Shown in pieces: positions 8,071-16,999 of a stretch of DNA of 64,000 bases. Below the pieces are notes generated by a model. The model did no database searches and was not told where the DNA came from. It saw only the letters and a program-made list of their open reading frames with translations. Both the position numbers and the translations under genes were made by a program. Source of the DNA: Acuticoccus sp039034015 (GTDB lineage: Bacteria > Pseudomonadota > Alphaproteobacteria > Rhizobiales > Amorphaceae); contig JBCCBM010000006.1 of the NCBI GenBank assembly GCA_039034015.1, positions 111,731 through 175,730 of the forward strand, in the 5' to 3' direction. Numbering within the stretch: position 1 is the stretch's first letter; each line of letters starts with the position of its first letter.

Positions 8071-8921
8071 GGCTGCCACTCAGCATACATCGAGGTTGGG
8101 AGGCGCCCGCCCGACGAATCTTCAAGGGCCAGTTCGCCCATCTCGATGGCGCCGGGGGGCAGCGTTTGGGCGAGCGTGCGGCCGATGGCAAGCGCTGAGG
8201 CGCGGATGGCGTAGGCGGTGAGGATCACGAGCCGCGCATCGGGCGCGAGGAGCGCGGCGACGTCAGTAAGCAGAGGCGGCAGGCTTTCAAAGAGCGACCA
8301 GACTTCGCTTTTTGGGCCGCGGCCGAATTTTGGTGGGTCGAGCAGAACCGCGTGATAGGTGCGGCCGCGGCGCACCTCGCGGGCGGCAAATTTTGATGCG
8401 TCATCGCAAATCCAGCGGATCGGGGCATCGTTGAGGCCAGAGGCGGCTTGGCACTCTTTGCCCCAGGCGATCGCCTTTTTGGACGCATCCACATGGGTCA
8501 CCTCCGCGCCCTCTGCGGCGAGGATGAGGGACGCGGCGCCGGTATAGCCGAAAAGGTTGAGGACACGGGGGCGTGGAAGGCCGGCAATCGCATCGCGGGC
8601 GGCGTCCCAGTGGGGGCGCTGTTCGGGGAAGAGGCCCACGTGCCAGTTGGCGGTGAGGCGGCAGACCATGGTGGCCTTGCCGATGGTGACATCGAAGGGG
8701 TCGGTTTGGCCGTGCCAGCGGCCGGGGCGGTCCTCGTCGGCGCCCTCATAGCGGGCCGTGGCGGTTTGCCACAGGGCTTCGTCGCGGCGGGGCCACATGG
8801 CTTGCGGCTCGGGGCGGGCAAGGACAACCGGGCCAAAGCGCTCAAGCTTTTCGCCGTCACCGCTGTCGAGGAGGGCGTGGCCGGCGTCGGGCGTGGCAAG
8901 GCGCAGGGCAAGACTGTTCAT
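8067..8921 (-). CDS. Class I SAM-dependent methyltransferase (RlmI-like)
   Basis: Rossmann-fold methyltransferase of 284 residues. The SAM-binding segment is VLNLFGYTGAASLILAAEGAEVTHVDASKKAI, followed by NDAPIRWICDDASKFAAREVRRG and the catalytic-loop type motif LLDPPKFGRGPKSEVW. This arrangement is that of the RlmI/RlmK rRNA cytosine or guanine methyltransferases, but the N-terminal PUA domain of RlmI is absent, so the substrate stays open. The ATG at 8921 was chosen; in-frame sequence further upstream to 9950 is antisense to coxG and coxS. Downstream it is coupled to a SpoU methyltransferase by an ATGA overlap. Confidence 0.88.
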   Translation of the reverse strand: MNSLALRLATPDAGHALLDSGDGEKLERFGPVVLARPEPQAMWPRRDEALWQTATARYEGADEDRPGRWHGQTDPFDVTIGKATMVCRLTANWHVGLFPEQRPHWDAARDAIAGLPRPRVLNLFGYTGAASLILAAEGAEVTHVDASKKAIAWGKECQAASGLNDAPIRWICDDASKFAAREVRRGRTYHAVLLDPPKFGRGPKSEVWSLFESLPPLLTDVAALLAPDARLVILTAYAIRASALAIGRTLAQTLPPGAIEMGELALEDSSGGRLPTSMYAEWQP

Positions 8922-8993
8922 CGCGGGCCGGGCGTGTTGAGCGGGGTGGGCGAAGCGGGCATTTTCCGGGATGGTTTTGCAAGGGAGAGAGCC

Positions 8994-9656
8994 ATGGAAA
9001 TGACGGGCGAACACAAAATCCCCGCCCCGCGCAAGATGGTTTGGGACGCCTTGCACGACCCAGAGATCTTGAAAGATTGCATCAAGGGCTGCCAGCGGCT
9101 GGAAAAAGTGTCGGAGCGGGCGTTGCGGGCGAGCGTCCTTGCCAAGGTCGGCCCGGTGAAGGCGACGTTTGATGCCGATGTCACCATCGTCGATCCCGTC
9201 GCGCCGGAAAAATACACGCTTGTGGGCGAGGGGAAGGGCGGCGTTGCAGGCTTTGCCAAGGGGTCGGCGGATGTGACGCTCTCGGACGCGGGGGCGGACA
9301 CGCTGCTTGCCTACCACGTGCGGGCGAGCGTTGGGGGCAAGCTGGCGCAGCTTGGCTCGCGCTTGGTGGACACGACGGCCAAAAAGTACGCGGCCGATTT
9401 TTTCGACACCTTGAGTCAAAAATTGAGCGTTGCGGCGGTGACGCCGCCCGTCTCGCCCACGGCGGCGAAGCTGGAGGAAGGCTTTTCGCAGATGGAGACG
9501 GCGGCGGCGGGCGGGCCGGTTGACGCCCCGCGGCCAGAGGACCGGGCGGCGCGCGAACTTGAGGTTGCAAGCGCCAAGCGGGAGTGGGGCAGCGCGGTCC
9601 TGTGGGGCATCTTGGCGTTTGCGGTGGTGATCCTCGTTCTGATAGCGTTGCGTTGA
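8994..9656 (+). CDS. coxG: CoxG-like SRPBCC protein with C-terminal membrane anchor
   Basis: CoxG-family protein of 220 residues, thought to recruit CO-dehydrogenase-type enzymes to the membrane. Residues 1-145 form the SRPBCC/CoxG domain (GEHKIPAPRKMVWDALHDP; GKGGVAGFAKGSADVTL; LGSRLVDTTAKKYAADFF). A charged linker follows, then a single C-terminal transmembrane helix, ILAFAVVILVLIAL, at about 205-219. AGGGAGAG precedes the ATG by 5 nt. It is the first gene of coxG-coxS-coxL-coxM and lies 72 bp from the divergent methyltransferase, so the operon promoter should be in that gap. Confidence 0.93.
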   Translation: MEMTGEHKIPAPRKMVWDALHDPEILKDCIKGCQRLEKVSERALRASVLAKVGPVKATFDADVTIVDPVAPEKYTLVGEGKGGVAGFAKGSADVTLSDAGADTLLAYHVRASVGGKLAQLGSRLVDTTAKKYAADFFDTLSQKLSVAAVTPPVSPTAAKLEEGFSQMETAAAGGPVDAPRPEDRAARELEVASAKREWGSAVLWGILAFAVVILVLIALR

Positions 9657-9690
9657 ATTTGTCGAAACACAAGAACGAAGGGAGCGCGGC

Positions 9691-10182
9691 ATGGGAGAGG
9701 TGTCGCTGACGGTCAACGGCAAGAAGGTCACCAAGACCGTCGAAGACCGCACGCTGCTGTCGACGCTTTTGCGGGAGCATCTGTCGCTGACGGGCACGCA
9801 TATTGGGTGTGACACGTCCCAATGCGGCGCGTGCACGGTGCACGTGAACGGCAATGCCGTGAAGAGCTGCGCCGTGTTCGCCGCGCAGGTGGACGGCGGC
9901 GAGATCACCACCATCGAAGGGCTCGCCGACGGTGGCGATTTGCACCCCATGCAGTCCGCCTTCCGGGAGCATCATGGCCTCCAGTGCGGCTATTGCACGC
10001 CGGGTATGATCATGATGGCGGTCGACATTGTGAAGCGGCACCCGCAAGGGCTCACAGAGGAGGTGATCCGCAAGGAGCTTGAAGGCAATATTTGCCGCTG
10101 CACCGGTTATCATAACATCGTCAAAGCGATCGACGCGGCTGCCAAGACCATGCAGTCCACGCCCGCAATGGCCGCAGAGTAA
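9691..10182 (+). CDS. coxS: CO-dehydrogenase-type small subunit, two [2Fe-2S] clusters
   Basis: Iron-sulfur subunit of 163 residues in the xanthine-oxidase family; it carries electrons from the molybdenum centre to the FAD subunit. The plant-type [2Fe-2S] cluster is bound by Cys40, Cys45, Cys48 and Cys60. The second cluster, in the helical domain, uses Cys99 and Cys102 (CGYC) and Cys135 and Cys137 (CRC). All eight ligands are present, so the subunit looks functional. It sits 34 bp after coxG and 13 bp before coxL. Confidence 0.95.
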   Translation: MGEVSLTVNGKKVTKTVEDRTLLSTLLREHLSLTGTHIGCDTSQCGACTVHVNGNAVKSCAVFAAQVDGGEITTIEGLADGGDLHPMQSAFREHHGLQCGYCTPGMIMMAVDIVKRHPQGLTEEVIRKELEGNICRCTGYHNIVKAIDAAAKTMQSTPAMAAE

Positions 10183-10195
10183 GAGGGAGGTTTCG

Positions 10196-12559
10196 ATGGG
10201 GATCGAAGGGATTGGCGCGCGGGTTCTGCGCAAGGAAGACAAGCGTTTCATCACGGGTGAAGGTCGCTATACGGACGATATTGTTGAGCACAACATGGCG
10301 CAGGGTGTGTTCCTGCGCTCGCCCCACGCCCACGCGAAGATTGTGTCCATCGACACGTCCGCCGCGGAGGCAATGCCGGGTGTTGTGGGTGTTGTGACGG
10401 GCCAGCAGCTCATCGATGGGGCCGTTGGCAACATTATCTGCGGCTGGATGATTTATTCCAAAGACGGCAGCCCGATGAAGGCCGCCCCTTGGAAGGTGAT
10501 GGACCCGGAAGTCGTGCGTCACGTCGGCCAGCCGGTGGCGCTGGTGGTGGCCGAGAGCAAGTCCGAGGCGGAGGACGCTGCGGAAGCGATTGTGGTGGAG
10601 TACGAAGAACTCCCGGCGATCACCGATTTTTCCAAGGCCATGGACGCCGGCGTGCCGCAGGTGCACCCTGAGGCGGAAAATAACCTCATCTGCGATTGGC
10701 AGCTGGGCGATGAGGCGGCCACCGATTCAGCGTTTGCGAGCGCGGCCCATGTGGTCGAGCTGGAGCTTGAGCAAAACCGGCTGGTGCCGAACGCCATTGA
10801 GCCGCGCGCGGCCATCGCGAGCTATAACAAAGCCGAAGACCATTTTACGCTGAACTCCACGAGCCAAAACCCGCACGTGGCGCGGCTTGTGCTCTCAGCG
10901 TTCTACAACATTGCGCCAGAGCACAAGCTTCGCGTGATTGCGCCTGATGTGGGCGGCGGCTTTGGCTCAAAGATCTACATCTATCCGGAAGAGATCACCT
11001 GCCTCTGGGCCGCAAAACATCTTGGCCGGCCGATCAAGTGGGTGGCGGACCGCACCGAAGCCTTCATGACCGACGCGCATGGCCGCGATCACGTCACGAA
11101 AGCGAAGCTTGCGCTTGACGCGGATCACAAGTTCATCGGCCTCAAGGTCGACACCATTGCGAACATCGGCGCGTATATGTCGTTGTTCTCGTCCGCCACG
11201 CCCACGTACCTTTATGCAACACTGCTCGCCGGCCAGTATACGACGCCGAATATCTATGCGAACGTGAAGCTTGTCTATTCGCACACCACGCCGGTGGACG
11301 CGTATCGCGGTGCGGGGCGGCCGGAAGCTACGTTTGTGGTGGAGCGGATTGTTGAGGCGGCCGCGCGTCAGCTTGGCGTGTCGCCGATTGAATTGCGGCG
11401 CAAGAATTTCATCCAGACCTTCCCGTATCAAACGCCGGTCTTGATGAACTACGATCCGACCGACTTTAACGCGTTGCTCGAAAAGGGCCTCGCCGCGATC
11501 AAGTACGACGAGTATCCGGCGCGCAAGGCCGAGGCGGAAGCCCGCGGAAAGCTGCGCGGCCTTGGCATGTCGTGCTACATTGAGGCGTGCGGTCTTGCAC
11601 CGTCCAAAGCGGTGGGCCAGCTTGGCGGCGGCGTCGGCCAGTGGGAATCTGCCGAGGTGCGGGTGAACCCCGTCGGCACGATCGAGCTTTTGACCGGCTC
11701 CCACAGCCACGGTCAGGGCCACGAGACGACGTTTGCGCAGGTGATTGCCGACCGTTTCGGCCTGCCGGTCGACAATGTCGCCATCGTCCACGGTGACACG
11801 GACAAGATCCAGTTCGGCATGGGGTCCTACGGCTCCCGCTCCGGCCCGGTGGGCATGGGCGCGATTGCCAAAGCGCTCGCAAAGGTGGAGGCCAAGGCGA
11901 AGAAACTGGCCGGTCACCTTCTGGAAGCGGACGAAAACGACATCGTCATCGAAAATGGCGAGTTGAAAGTGGCCGGCACCGACAAGAAGCTTGCCTGGCA
12001 TGAGATGACGCTGGGCGCTTACACCGCCCACAACATCCCGGACGATATGGAGCCGGGCTTGTCGGAAAAAGCGTTCTACGATCCGGCGAACTTCACCTTC
12101 CCCGCGGGCACGTTCATCTGTGAGGTGGAAGTGGATCCGGCAACGGGGGTCACGCAGGTGATCAACTTTGTCGCCGTGGACGACTTTGGCGTCATCGTGA
12201 ACCCCAACGTTGTGGAAGGTCAGGTCCATGGCGGGCTTGCCCAGGGCATCGGCCAGGCGCTGTTCGAGGAGGCGATTTATGACGCCAACGGGCAGCTCCT
12301 GACCGCGTCCTACATGGACTACTGCATGCCCCGCGCGGACGACTTGCCGAACTTCTCGCTCGACCATGTTGTGACGCCCAACCCCAACAACCCGCTGGGT
12401 GTGAAGGGTTGCGGTGAGGCGGGCGCCATCGGTGCGCCGGCCGCCGTCATCAACGCGGTCACCGACGCGGTGGGCCACGAACACGTCACGATGCCCGCAA
12501 CGCCTGAAAAGGTGTGGCGTGCGCTCCAGCAAAACCGCCCCGCGATGGCGGCGGAATAA
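10196..12559 (+). CDS. coxL: Molybdenum-binding large subunit, CoxL-like (form II)
   Basis: Catalytic molybdopterin subunit of 787 residues from the xanthine oxidase/CO dehydrogenase family. It has the molybdopterin-binding segments (GGGFGSKIYIYPEE near 260; GSHSHGQGHETTF near 500; VKGCGEAGAIGAPAAVINAV near 735). The active-site loop at residues 369-375 reads AYRGAGR. Genuine form I CO dehydrogenases carry AYxCSFR with a Cys bound to copper; AYRGAGR marks form II enzymes, whose natural substrate is debated. So CO oxidation should not be assumed. GAGGGAGG precedes the ATG. Maturation genes (coxD, coxE, coxF) are not adjacent. Confidence 0.94.
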   Translation: MGIEGIGARVLRKEDKRFITGEGRYTDDIVEHNMAQGVFLRSPHAHAKIVSIDTSAAEAMPGVVGVVTGQQLIDGAVGNIICGWMIYSKDGSPMKAAPWKVMDPEVVRHVGQPVALVVAESKSEAEDAAEAIVVEYEELPAITDFSKAMDAGVPQVHPEAENNLICDWQLGDEAATDSAFASAAHVVELELEQNRLVPNAIEPRAAIASYNKAEDHFTLNSTSQNPHVARLVLSAFYNIAPEHKLRVIAPDVGGGFGSKIYIYPEEITCLWAAKHLGRPIKWVADRTEAFMTDAHGRDHVTKAKLALDADHKFIGLKVDTIANIGAYMSLFSSATPTYLYATLLAGQYTTPNIYANVKLVYSHTTPVDAYRGAGRPEATFVVERIVEAAARQLGVSPIELRRKNFIQTFPYQTPVLMNYDPTDFNALLEKGLAAIKYDEYPARKAEAEARGKLRGLGMSCYIEACGLAPSKAVGQLGGGVGQWESAEVRVNPVGTIELLTGSHSHGQGHETTFAQVIADRFGLPVDNVAIVHGDTDKIQFGMGSYGSRSGPVGMGAIAKALAKVEAKAKKLAGHLLEADENDIVIENGELKVAGTDKKLAWHEMTLGAYTAHNIPDDMEPGLSEKAFYDPANFTFPAGTFICEVEVDPATGVTQVINFVAVDDFGVIVNPNVVEGQVHGGLAQGIGQALFEEAIYDANGQLLTASYMDYCMPRADDLPNFSLDHVVTPNPNNPLGVKGCGEAGAIGAPAAVINAVTDAVGHEHVTMPATPEKVWRALQQNRPAMAAE

Positions 12560-12568
12560 GAGGGCGGC

Positions 12569-13366
12569 ATGTACGCAACCAACTATTCGAAGGCAACGTC
12601 CCTTGACGATGCGGTGGCAAAGCTTGCCGCCGCGGAGGACGGCAAGCTGTTGGGCGGCGGCCAAACGTTGATCGCCACCATGAAACAGCGTTTGGCGGCC
12701 CCGTCCGACGTGATCGATGTCACCAAAATCCCGGACCTTCAGGGGATTACGGTGGATGGGTCCACGGTGATCATCGGCGCAGCGTCCACCCATGCGGCCG
12801 TTGCGGCGTCGGCCGACGTGCAGCGCACCATCCCGGCGCTGGCGGGCCTTGCGGGCATGATCGGCGATCCGGCGGTGCGCAACATGGGCACAATCGGCGG
12901 CGTTTTGGCCAACAACGACCCCTCCGCCGACTATCCGGCGGCGGTGCTCGGCCTTAATGCCACGGTGCACACGTCAAAGGGTCAGTATTCGGCGGATGAT
13001 TATTTCCGCGGGATGTTCGAGACTGCCCTTGATGAGGACGAGATCATCACGGAAGTGGCGTTCCCGATCCCCCAAAAGGCGGCCTACGAAAAATTCAAGA
13101 ACCAGGCTTCGCGCTACTCGCTGTGCTCGGTGTTTGTGGCGCAGCTGGCCGATGGGTCGGTGCGCGTTGCGGTGACGGGCTCGGGCGCCGATGGCGTCTT
13201 CCGCGTGCCGGAGATGGAAGCGGCGCTCTCGTCCAACTGGTCGGCGGGCGCGGTGTCGGGCATCGGCGTTGCGGCGGACAAAATGCTGTCCGACATGCAC
13301 GGCTCGTCCGAATACCGGGCGCATCTTGTGCCTGTGTTGGCGGGCCGCGCGGTGGCGAGCGCATAA
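12569..13366 (+). CDS. coxM: FAD-binding medium subunit, CoxM-like
   Basis: Flavoprotein subunit of 265 residues that passes electrons from the [2Fe-2S] subunit to quinone or another acceptor. The FAD-binding motifs GGGQT (29-33) and RNMGTIGG (104-111, followed by VLANNDPSADYP) are intact, and the C-terminal CO_deh_flav_C domain follows from about 165. It is the last gene of coxG-S-L-M; 9 bp separate it from coxL, and a strong intrinsic terminator lies 28 bp downstream. Confidence 0.95.
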   Translation: MYATNYSKATSLDDAVAKLAAAEDGKLLGGGQTLIATMKQRLAAPSDVIDVTKIPDLQGITVDGSTVIIGAASTHAAVAASADVQRTIPALAGLAGMIGDPAVRNMGTIGGVLANNDPSADYPAAVLGLNATVHTSKGQYSADDYFRGMFETALDEDEIITEVAFPIPQKAAYEKFKNQASRYSLCSVFVAQLADGSVRVAVTGSGADGVFRVPEMEAALSSNWSAGAVSGIGVAADKMLSDMHGSSEYRAHLVPVLAGRAVASA

Positions 13367-13393
13367 ATCGCCCCGTCCCAGTTTGTGGTGAAC

Positions 13394-13428
13394 GCGGCGC
13401 GGTGGCCTCCACCGCGCCGCTTTTGTTT
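13394..13428 (+). terminator. Intrinsic terminator of the cox operon
   Basis: A perfect 12-bp stem (left arm GCGGCGCGGTGG at 13394-13405, right arm 13409-13420) with a 3-nt loop is followed directly by TTTTGTTT. It lies 27 bp after the coxM stop and before the prolyl-tRNA editing gene, so it separates the two transcription units. Confidence 0.9.
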
Positions 13429-13455
13429 GGGCGCGCGGGCGTGCATCCTCACCCC

Positions 13456-13965
13456 ATGGATGACACGCTTCCCCGCGGCGAGGCCGCCCTCAAAGCCGCC
13501 CTTGCCGACCTTGGCATCGACCCGCCCTGGGTGGAGCACGAGGCCGCCTTCACCGTCGCCCAATCCCAGTCGCTCGGCCTCGAGACGGTGGGGCTCCACA
13601 CCAAAAATCTGTTCCTGAAGGACAAAAAGGGCGCGATTTTCCTGCTCACCGCGCCGGAGGACGCGGAGATCGACCTCAAAACCGTGCACAAGGCGCTGGG
13701 CGGGCGCGGGCGGGTGAGTTTTGGCGCGCCGGCGCTGTTGGCTGAGACGCTGGGCGTCGCGCCAGGCTCGGTGACGCCCCTTGGCCTCATCAACGACACG
13801 GAAGCGCGCGTGCGCTTCTTCGTCCACCCGGGCGTCGCGGCGGCGCGCCACATCAACGTCCACCCCTTGCGCAACACGGCAACCGTGACGCTCACCCAAG
13901 ACGAATTTTGCCGGCTCCTTGCCCATGTCGGACATCCGCCAACGGTCCTGCCGGACGTGACATGA
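13456..13965 (+). CDS. proX: Prolyl-tRNA editing protein ProX (YbaK family)
   Basis: Free-standing trans-editing domain of 169 residues that hydrolyses misacylated tRNA(Pro), typically Ala-tRNA(Pro). The YbaK/ProXp fold is visible from residue 20: WVEHEAAFTVAQSQ, HTKNLFLKDKKG (with the conserved Lys), SFGAPALLAETLGVAPGSVTPLGLIND, then FFVHPGVAAARHINVHPL and TVTLTQDEFCRLL. The ATG at 13456 gives the usual length. It follows the cox terminator and is probably a separate unit. Confidence 0.92.
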   Translation: MDDTLPRGEAALKAALADLGIDPPWVEHEAAFTVAQSQSLGLETVGLHTKNLFLKDKKGAIFLLTAPEDAEIDLKTVHKALGGRGRVSFGAPALLAETLGVAPGSVTPLGLINDTEARVRFFVHPGVAAARHINVHPLRNTATVTLTQDEFCRLLAHVGHPPTVLPDVT

Positions 13966-14038
13966 CGGTCAGCTCCGATTGTCAATTCCCGCAGCGCACC
14001 TAATTTGATGATGCAACGGAAGGACGACCCGAGCGACC

Positions 14039-14974
14039 ATGAGCACCCTTTTTGGACCAAGCGGCGAAACGCTGACGACGAAGGCGCCGGACGCCCCAGC
14101 CGCTGCGAGCGGCGACGTGCGCGAGACGACCACCGAAACCTTCATGGCCGACGTGATCGAGGCGTCCCGTGAGCGGGTCGTGTTGGTGGACTTTTGGGCC
14201 CCCTGGTGCGGCCCGTGCAAGGACCTGGCGCCCATCCTTGAAAAGGCGGTGAAGGCGTTTTCCGGCGCCGTCAGCCTTGTGAAGATGAACATTGAGGCGG
14301 ACCCCCAGATCGCGGGGCAGCTCGGCATTCGCTCCATCCCCGCCGTCATCGCCTTTCGCCAGGGCCAGCCAATGGATGGCTTTGTGGGCGTCCAGACCGA
14401 GGCGCAAATCCGCACGTTCCTGGAGCGGATTGCGGGCCCGGCGACCGATGGCGTTGCCGAACTTTTGGCCGCCGCTGACACCGCGCGCGCCGAGGGCGAT
14501 CACCACAGCGCCGCCCAACTTTACTCCGAAGCGCTGCAGCGGGACCCTGAAAATGCCGGCGCCATTGCGGGCCTTGGCCTTGTGAGCGTGGACGCGGGCG
14601 ACTTTGAGGGCGCCCAGCAAATTTTGGATTCCGTCACGCCGGACCTGCGCAAAACGCCGGAGATGCAGTCGCTGGAAGCCGCGCTCAAGCTGAAGAGCGA
14701 GGCGCAATCGCTCGGCGCATCGGCCGCGCTCAAGGCGGCCGTGGAAGCCGAGCCCGACAATCACCAGGCGCGGCATGACCTTGCCGTGGCGCTCGCCGAT
14801 GAGGGCGACCGGGATGGCGCGGTCGACGCGCTGATTGCCATCCTGCGGCGCGATGGCGAGTGGAACGAGGGCGCCGCAAAGGCGAAACTCATTGAATTCT
14901 TCGAGGCTTGGGGCGCCACCGATCCAGCCACCTTAAGGGGTCGGCGCAAGATGGCATCGGTGCTGTTTGCCTGA
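14039..14974 (+). CDS. cnoX: Thioredoxin-TPR co-chaperone, CnoX/YbbN type
   Basis: Cytoplasmic protein of 311 residues made of a thioredoxin domain (about 28-135) and a TPR-like C-terminal half. The active site is WCGPC with Cys57 and Cys60, so unlike E. coli CnoX (SxxC) it keeps both redox cysteines, as alphaproteobacterial members do. The cis-Pro loop is SIPAV. The TPR part (AELLAAADTARAEGD onwards) helps bind unfolded clients. GGAAGGA precedes the ATG. The LON-domain and Trm112 genes follow with short gaps, a conserved alphaproteobacterial trio. Confidence 0.92.
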   Translation: MSTLFGPSGETLTTKAPDAPAAASGDVRETTTETFMADVIEASRERVVLVDFWAPWCGPCKDLAPILEKAVKAFSGAVSLVKMNIEADPQIAGQLGIRSIPAVIAFRQGQPMDGFVGVQTEAQIRTFLERIAGPATDGVAELLAAADTARAEGDHHSAAQLYSEALQRDPENAGAIAGLGLVSVDAGDFEGAQQILDSVTPDLRKTPEMQSLEAALKLKSEAQSLGASAALKAAVEAEPDNHQARHDLAVALADEGDRDGAVDALIAILRRDGEWNEGAAKAKLIEFFEAWGATDPATLRGRRKMASVLFA

Positions 14975-14990
14975 ACGGGAGTGGGCAAAG

Positions 14991-15665
14991 ATGCGAATTG
15001 GGAACAAGACGTATGAGACGGCGCTGGATGTGCCGGCAACGGTGCCGGTGTTTCCGCTGTCGGGGGCGTTGCTGTTGCCGCGCAGCCATCTGCCCCTCAA
15101 CATTTTTGAGCCGCGGTATCTTGCCATGGTCGACGAGGCGCTCGCCACAGATCGCCTGATTGGCATGGTGCAGCCCCGGTTTGACGATGATGAGGGCGCG
15201 CGCACAACGGCGCCGCTGTGCGCGGTCGGTGCGCTGGGGCGCATCGTCTCGTTCCAGGAATCTGGCGACGGGCGCTATCTCATCCAACTTGCGGGCGTCT
15301 GCCGCTTTGGCATCTTGGAAGAGGTCGACCGGGGCGAAGATTTCCGCCGTTGCCGCATTTCCGCCGCGGCCTTCACCGCCGATTTCACAGGCGAAACGGG
15401 GGAAGACGAGGTGGATCGCGATGCGTTGATCAACGCGTTCCAAAGCTACCTTGACGCCAACGATCTGGAGGCCGACTGGAAGAGCGTGAAGGCGGCCTCG
15501 AATGAGGCGCTGGTGAACACGCTTGCGATGATGTCGCCCTATGGCCCTGCCGAAAAGCAGGCGCTGCTAGAGGCGCCGGACCTCAAATCGCGGGCGGCAA
15601 CGCTGGTGGCCATCACTGAGATTGAACTCGCCCGGCAGGGCGGCGAAAAGCCGACGCTGAACTAG
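14991..15665 (+). CDS. LON peptidase substrate-binding-domain protein
   Basis: This 224-residue protein consists only of the N-terminal (substrate-binding) domain of Lon protease, without ATPase or peptidase parts: VPVFPLSGALLLPRSHLPLNIFEPRYLAMVDEAL near 18-50 is the family signature, and a helical bundle follows from about 145. It may act as an adaptor or client-binding factor. I start at the ATG at 14991; the frame from 14967 would overlap cnoX. It is 16 bp after cnoX and 8 bp before the Trm112 gene, so the three probably form one operon. Confidence 0.9.
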   Translation: MRIGNKTYETALDVPATVPVFPLSGALLLPRSHLPLNIFEPRYLAMVDEALATDRLIGMVQPRFDDDEGARTTAPLCAVGALGRIVSFQESGDGRYLIQLAGVCRFGILEEVDRGEDFRRCRISAAAFTADFTGETGEDEVDRDALINAFQSYLDANDLEADWKSVKAASNEALVNTLAMMSPYGPAEKQALLEAPDLKSRAATLVAITEIELARQGGEKPTLN

Positions 15666-15673
15666 AGGCACCC

Positions 15674-15859
15674 ATGGCGGACGACCGCGCAATCGACCCA
15701 AAACTCCTGGAACTCCTGGTGTGCCCCGTCACCAAGGGCACGCTGACGTTTGACGCCGAGGCCGGCGAGCTCATTTCCGATGAGGCGAAGCTTGCCTACC
15801 CCATCCGCGATGGCATCCCCATCATGATCCCCGACGAGGCGCGCAAGCTCGAGGGCTAA
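15674..15859 (+). CDS. Trm112-family protein
   Basis: Small protein of 61 residues with the Trm112/YcaR signature LLELLVCPVTKGTL at 13-26 and the C-terminal AYPIRDGIPIMIPDEARKL. In eukaryotes and archaea Trm112 activates methyltransferases; bacterial members are often linked to translation or LPS genes and have no firmly fixed role. Full-length for the bacterial family. It closes the cnoX-LON-Trm112 string. Confidence 0.92.
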   Translation: MADDRAIDPKLLELLVCPVTKGTLTFDAEAGELISDEAKLAYPIRDGIPIMIPDEARKLEG

Positions 15860-16054
15860 GCCGCCCGCCCGCGACAACGCGTTCCCCCGTCAACGGTGGA
15901 CGCCCTCGCGCCCGTCAAGCTATCTGAATGCCACGCCCCAACCGCTGAGCCGCGCCCTGACGTCCGGGCCACCATCGCGCGCGGGGCAATAACGCTGCAC
16001 CGCACGCCGTTGTGCGCGTGAGGGCTGCGGCAAAAAGCACCGAAGGGCGGAGCG

Positions 16055-16999
16055 TTGAACCAACACACTAAAACGCATGGGGCCGATGCGCTCTATCGTT
16101 CCATCGTCAATGGCTTGTCGCAAACCCCAAAGTATATGGAACCTCGCTGGCTTTACGATGGCGTCGGCGCAAAACTCTTCGAAGCCATCACCAAGCTCGA
16201 CCATTATTATTTGACCCGCACCGAGTCGGCGATCCTGGCCGAAAACGCGCCGAGCATTGCCGGGGCGCTGGGCGAAGGCGTCACGATTGTGGAGCCCGGC
16301 AGTGGCGAGGCGCTTAAAGTTCGCCCGCTGCTTGAGGCGCTGGGCGAAAACGCGTCCGCCTACGTCCCCATCGACATTGCGGCCGAGCAGCTGCGCGCGG
16401 TGGAAGAGGAGATGTCGGCCCTCTACCCCAAACTCAAGGTCGAAGGGGTTGCGGCCGACTTTTTCGCCCCCTTTGCGATGCCCCGGGTGGACAACGGCGT
16501 CGTGTTTTTCCCCGGCTCCACCATTGGCAACATGCGGCCCGCCGACGGCGTCGCGTTCCTAACGCGCATTTGCGACAAGAGCGGCGCCACCCGCGTCCTC
16601 ATCGGGTACGACCTTGTGAAGGACAGGCCCACCATGGTGGAGGCCTATGACGACCCGGCCGGCATCACGGCCGCCTTCAAGAAAAACATCTTGCAGCGGC
16701 TCAACCGTGAGCTTGGCGCCGACTTTGACGTGCGCGCCTTCCGCCACACCGCCCGCTTCAACGAAGAGACGCTTGCCATCGAAATGCGCCTCCAGGCGAT
16801 GGGGACACAAACGGTCACCATCGGCGCGCACACGTTCACCTTCGAGGATGGCGAGTACATTCACACCGAAGACAGCCGCAAATACACCCTTGAGACCTTT
16901 GCAGCGTTTGCCGCAGGCGCCGGGCTGTCCCCCGTGCGCACATGGTCGGACCCGGATGACTACTTTGCCGTCACGCTCCTGGAGCGCACCACCGGTTGA
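16055..16999 (+). CDS. egtD: EgtD-like L-histidine N-alpha-methyltransferase
   Basis: SAM-dependent methyltransferase of 314 residues in the EgtD family, which trimethylates histidine to hercynine, the first step to ergothioneine. Signatures are PKYMEPRWLYDGVGAKLFE at 25-43, YLTRTE at 52-57, the SAM loop EPGSGEALK near 80-88, FFPGSTIGN near 150, and the C-terminal HTEDSRKY near 270-277, which supplies the Glu-x-Ser expected in the histidine pocket. The only suitable start is a TTG at 16055 with GGGCGGAG upstream. EgtB is not nearby. Its 3' end overlaps the convergent dioxygenase gene by 40 nt. Confidence 0.88.
   Translation: MNQHTKTHGADALYRSIVNGLSQTPKYMEPRWLYDGVGAKLFEAITKLDHYYLTRTESAILAENAPSIAGALGEGVTIVEPGSGEALKVRPLLEALGENASAYVPIDIAAEQLRAVEEEMSALYPKLKVEGVAADFFAPFAMPRVDNGVVFFPGSTIGNMRPADGVAFLTRICDKSGATRVLIGYDLVKDRPTMVEAYDDPAGITAAFKKNILQRLNRELGADFDVRAFRHTARFNEETLAIEMRLQAMGTQTVTIGAHTFTFEDGEYIHTEDSRKYTLETFAAFAAGAGLSPVRTWSDPDDYFAVTLLERTTG

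Noticed and set aside
8922..9950. N-terminal extension of the RlmI-like methyltransferase frame
   Set aside because: It is opposite coxG and coxS and shows no fold.
10967..12970. Open frame of 667 codons on the minus strand
   Set aside because: It lies opposite coxL and coxM, which have full family motifs.
15860..16054. Possible small gene between Trm112 and egtD
   Set aside because: No frame with a ribosome site or family similarity was seen in these 195 bp.
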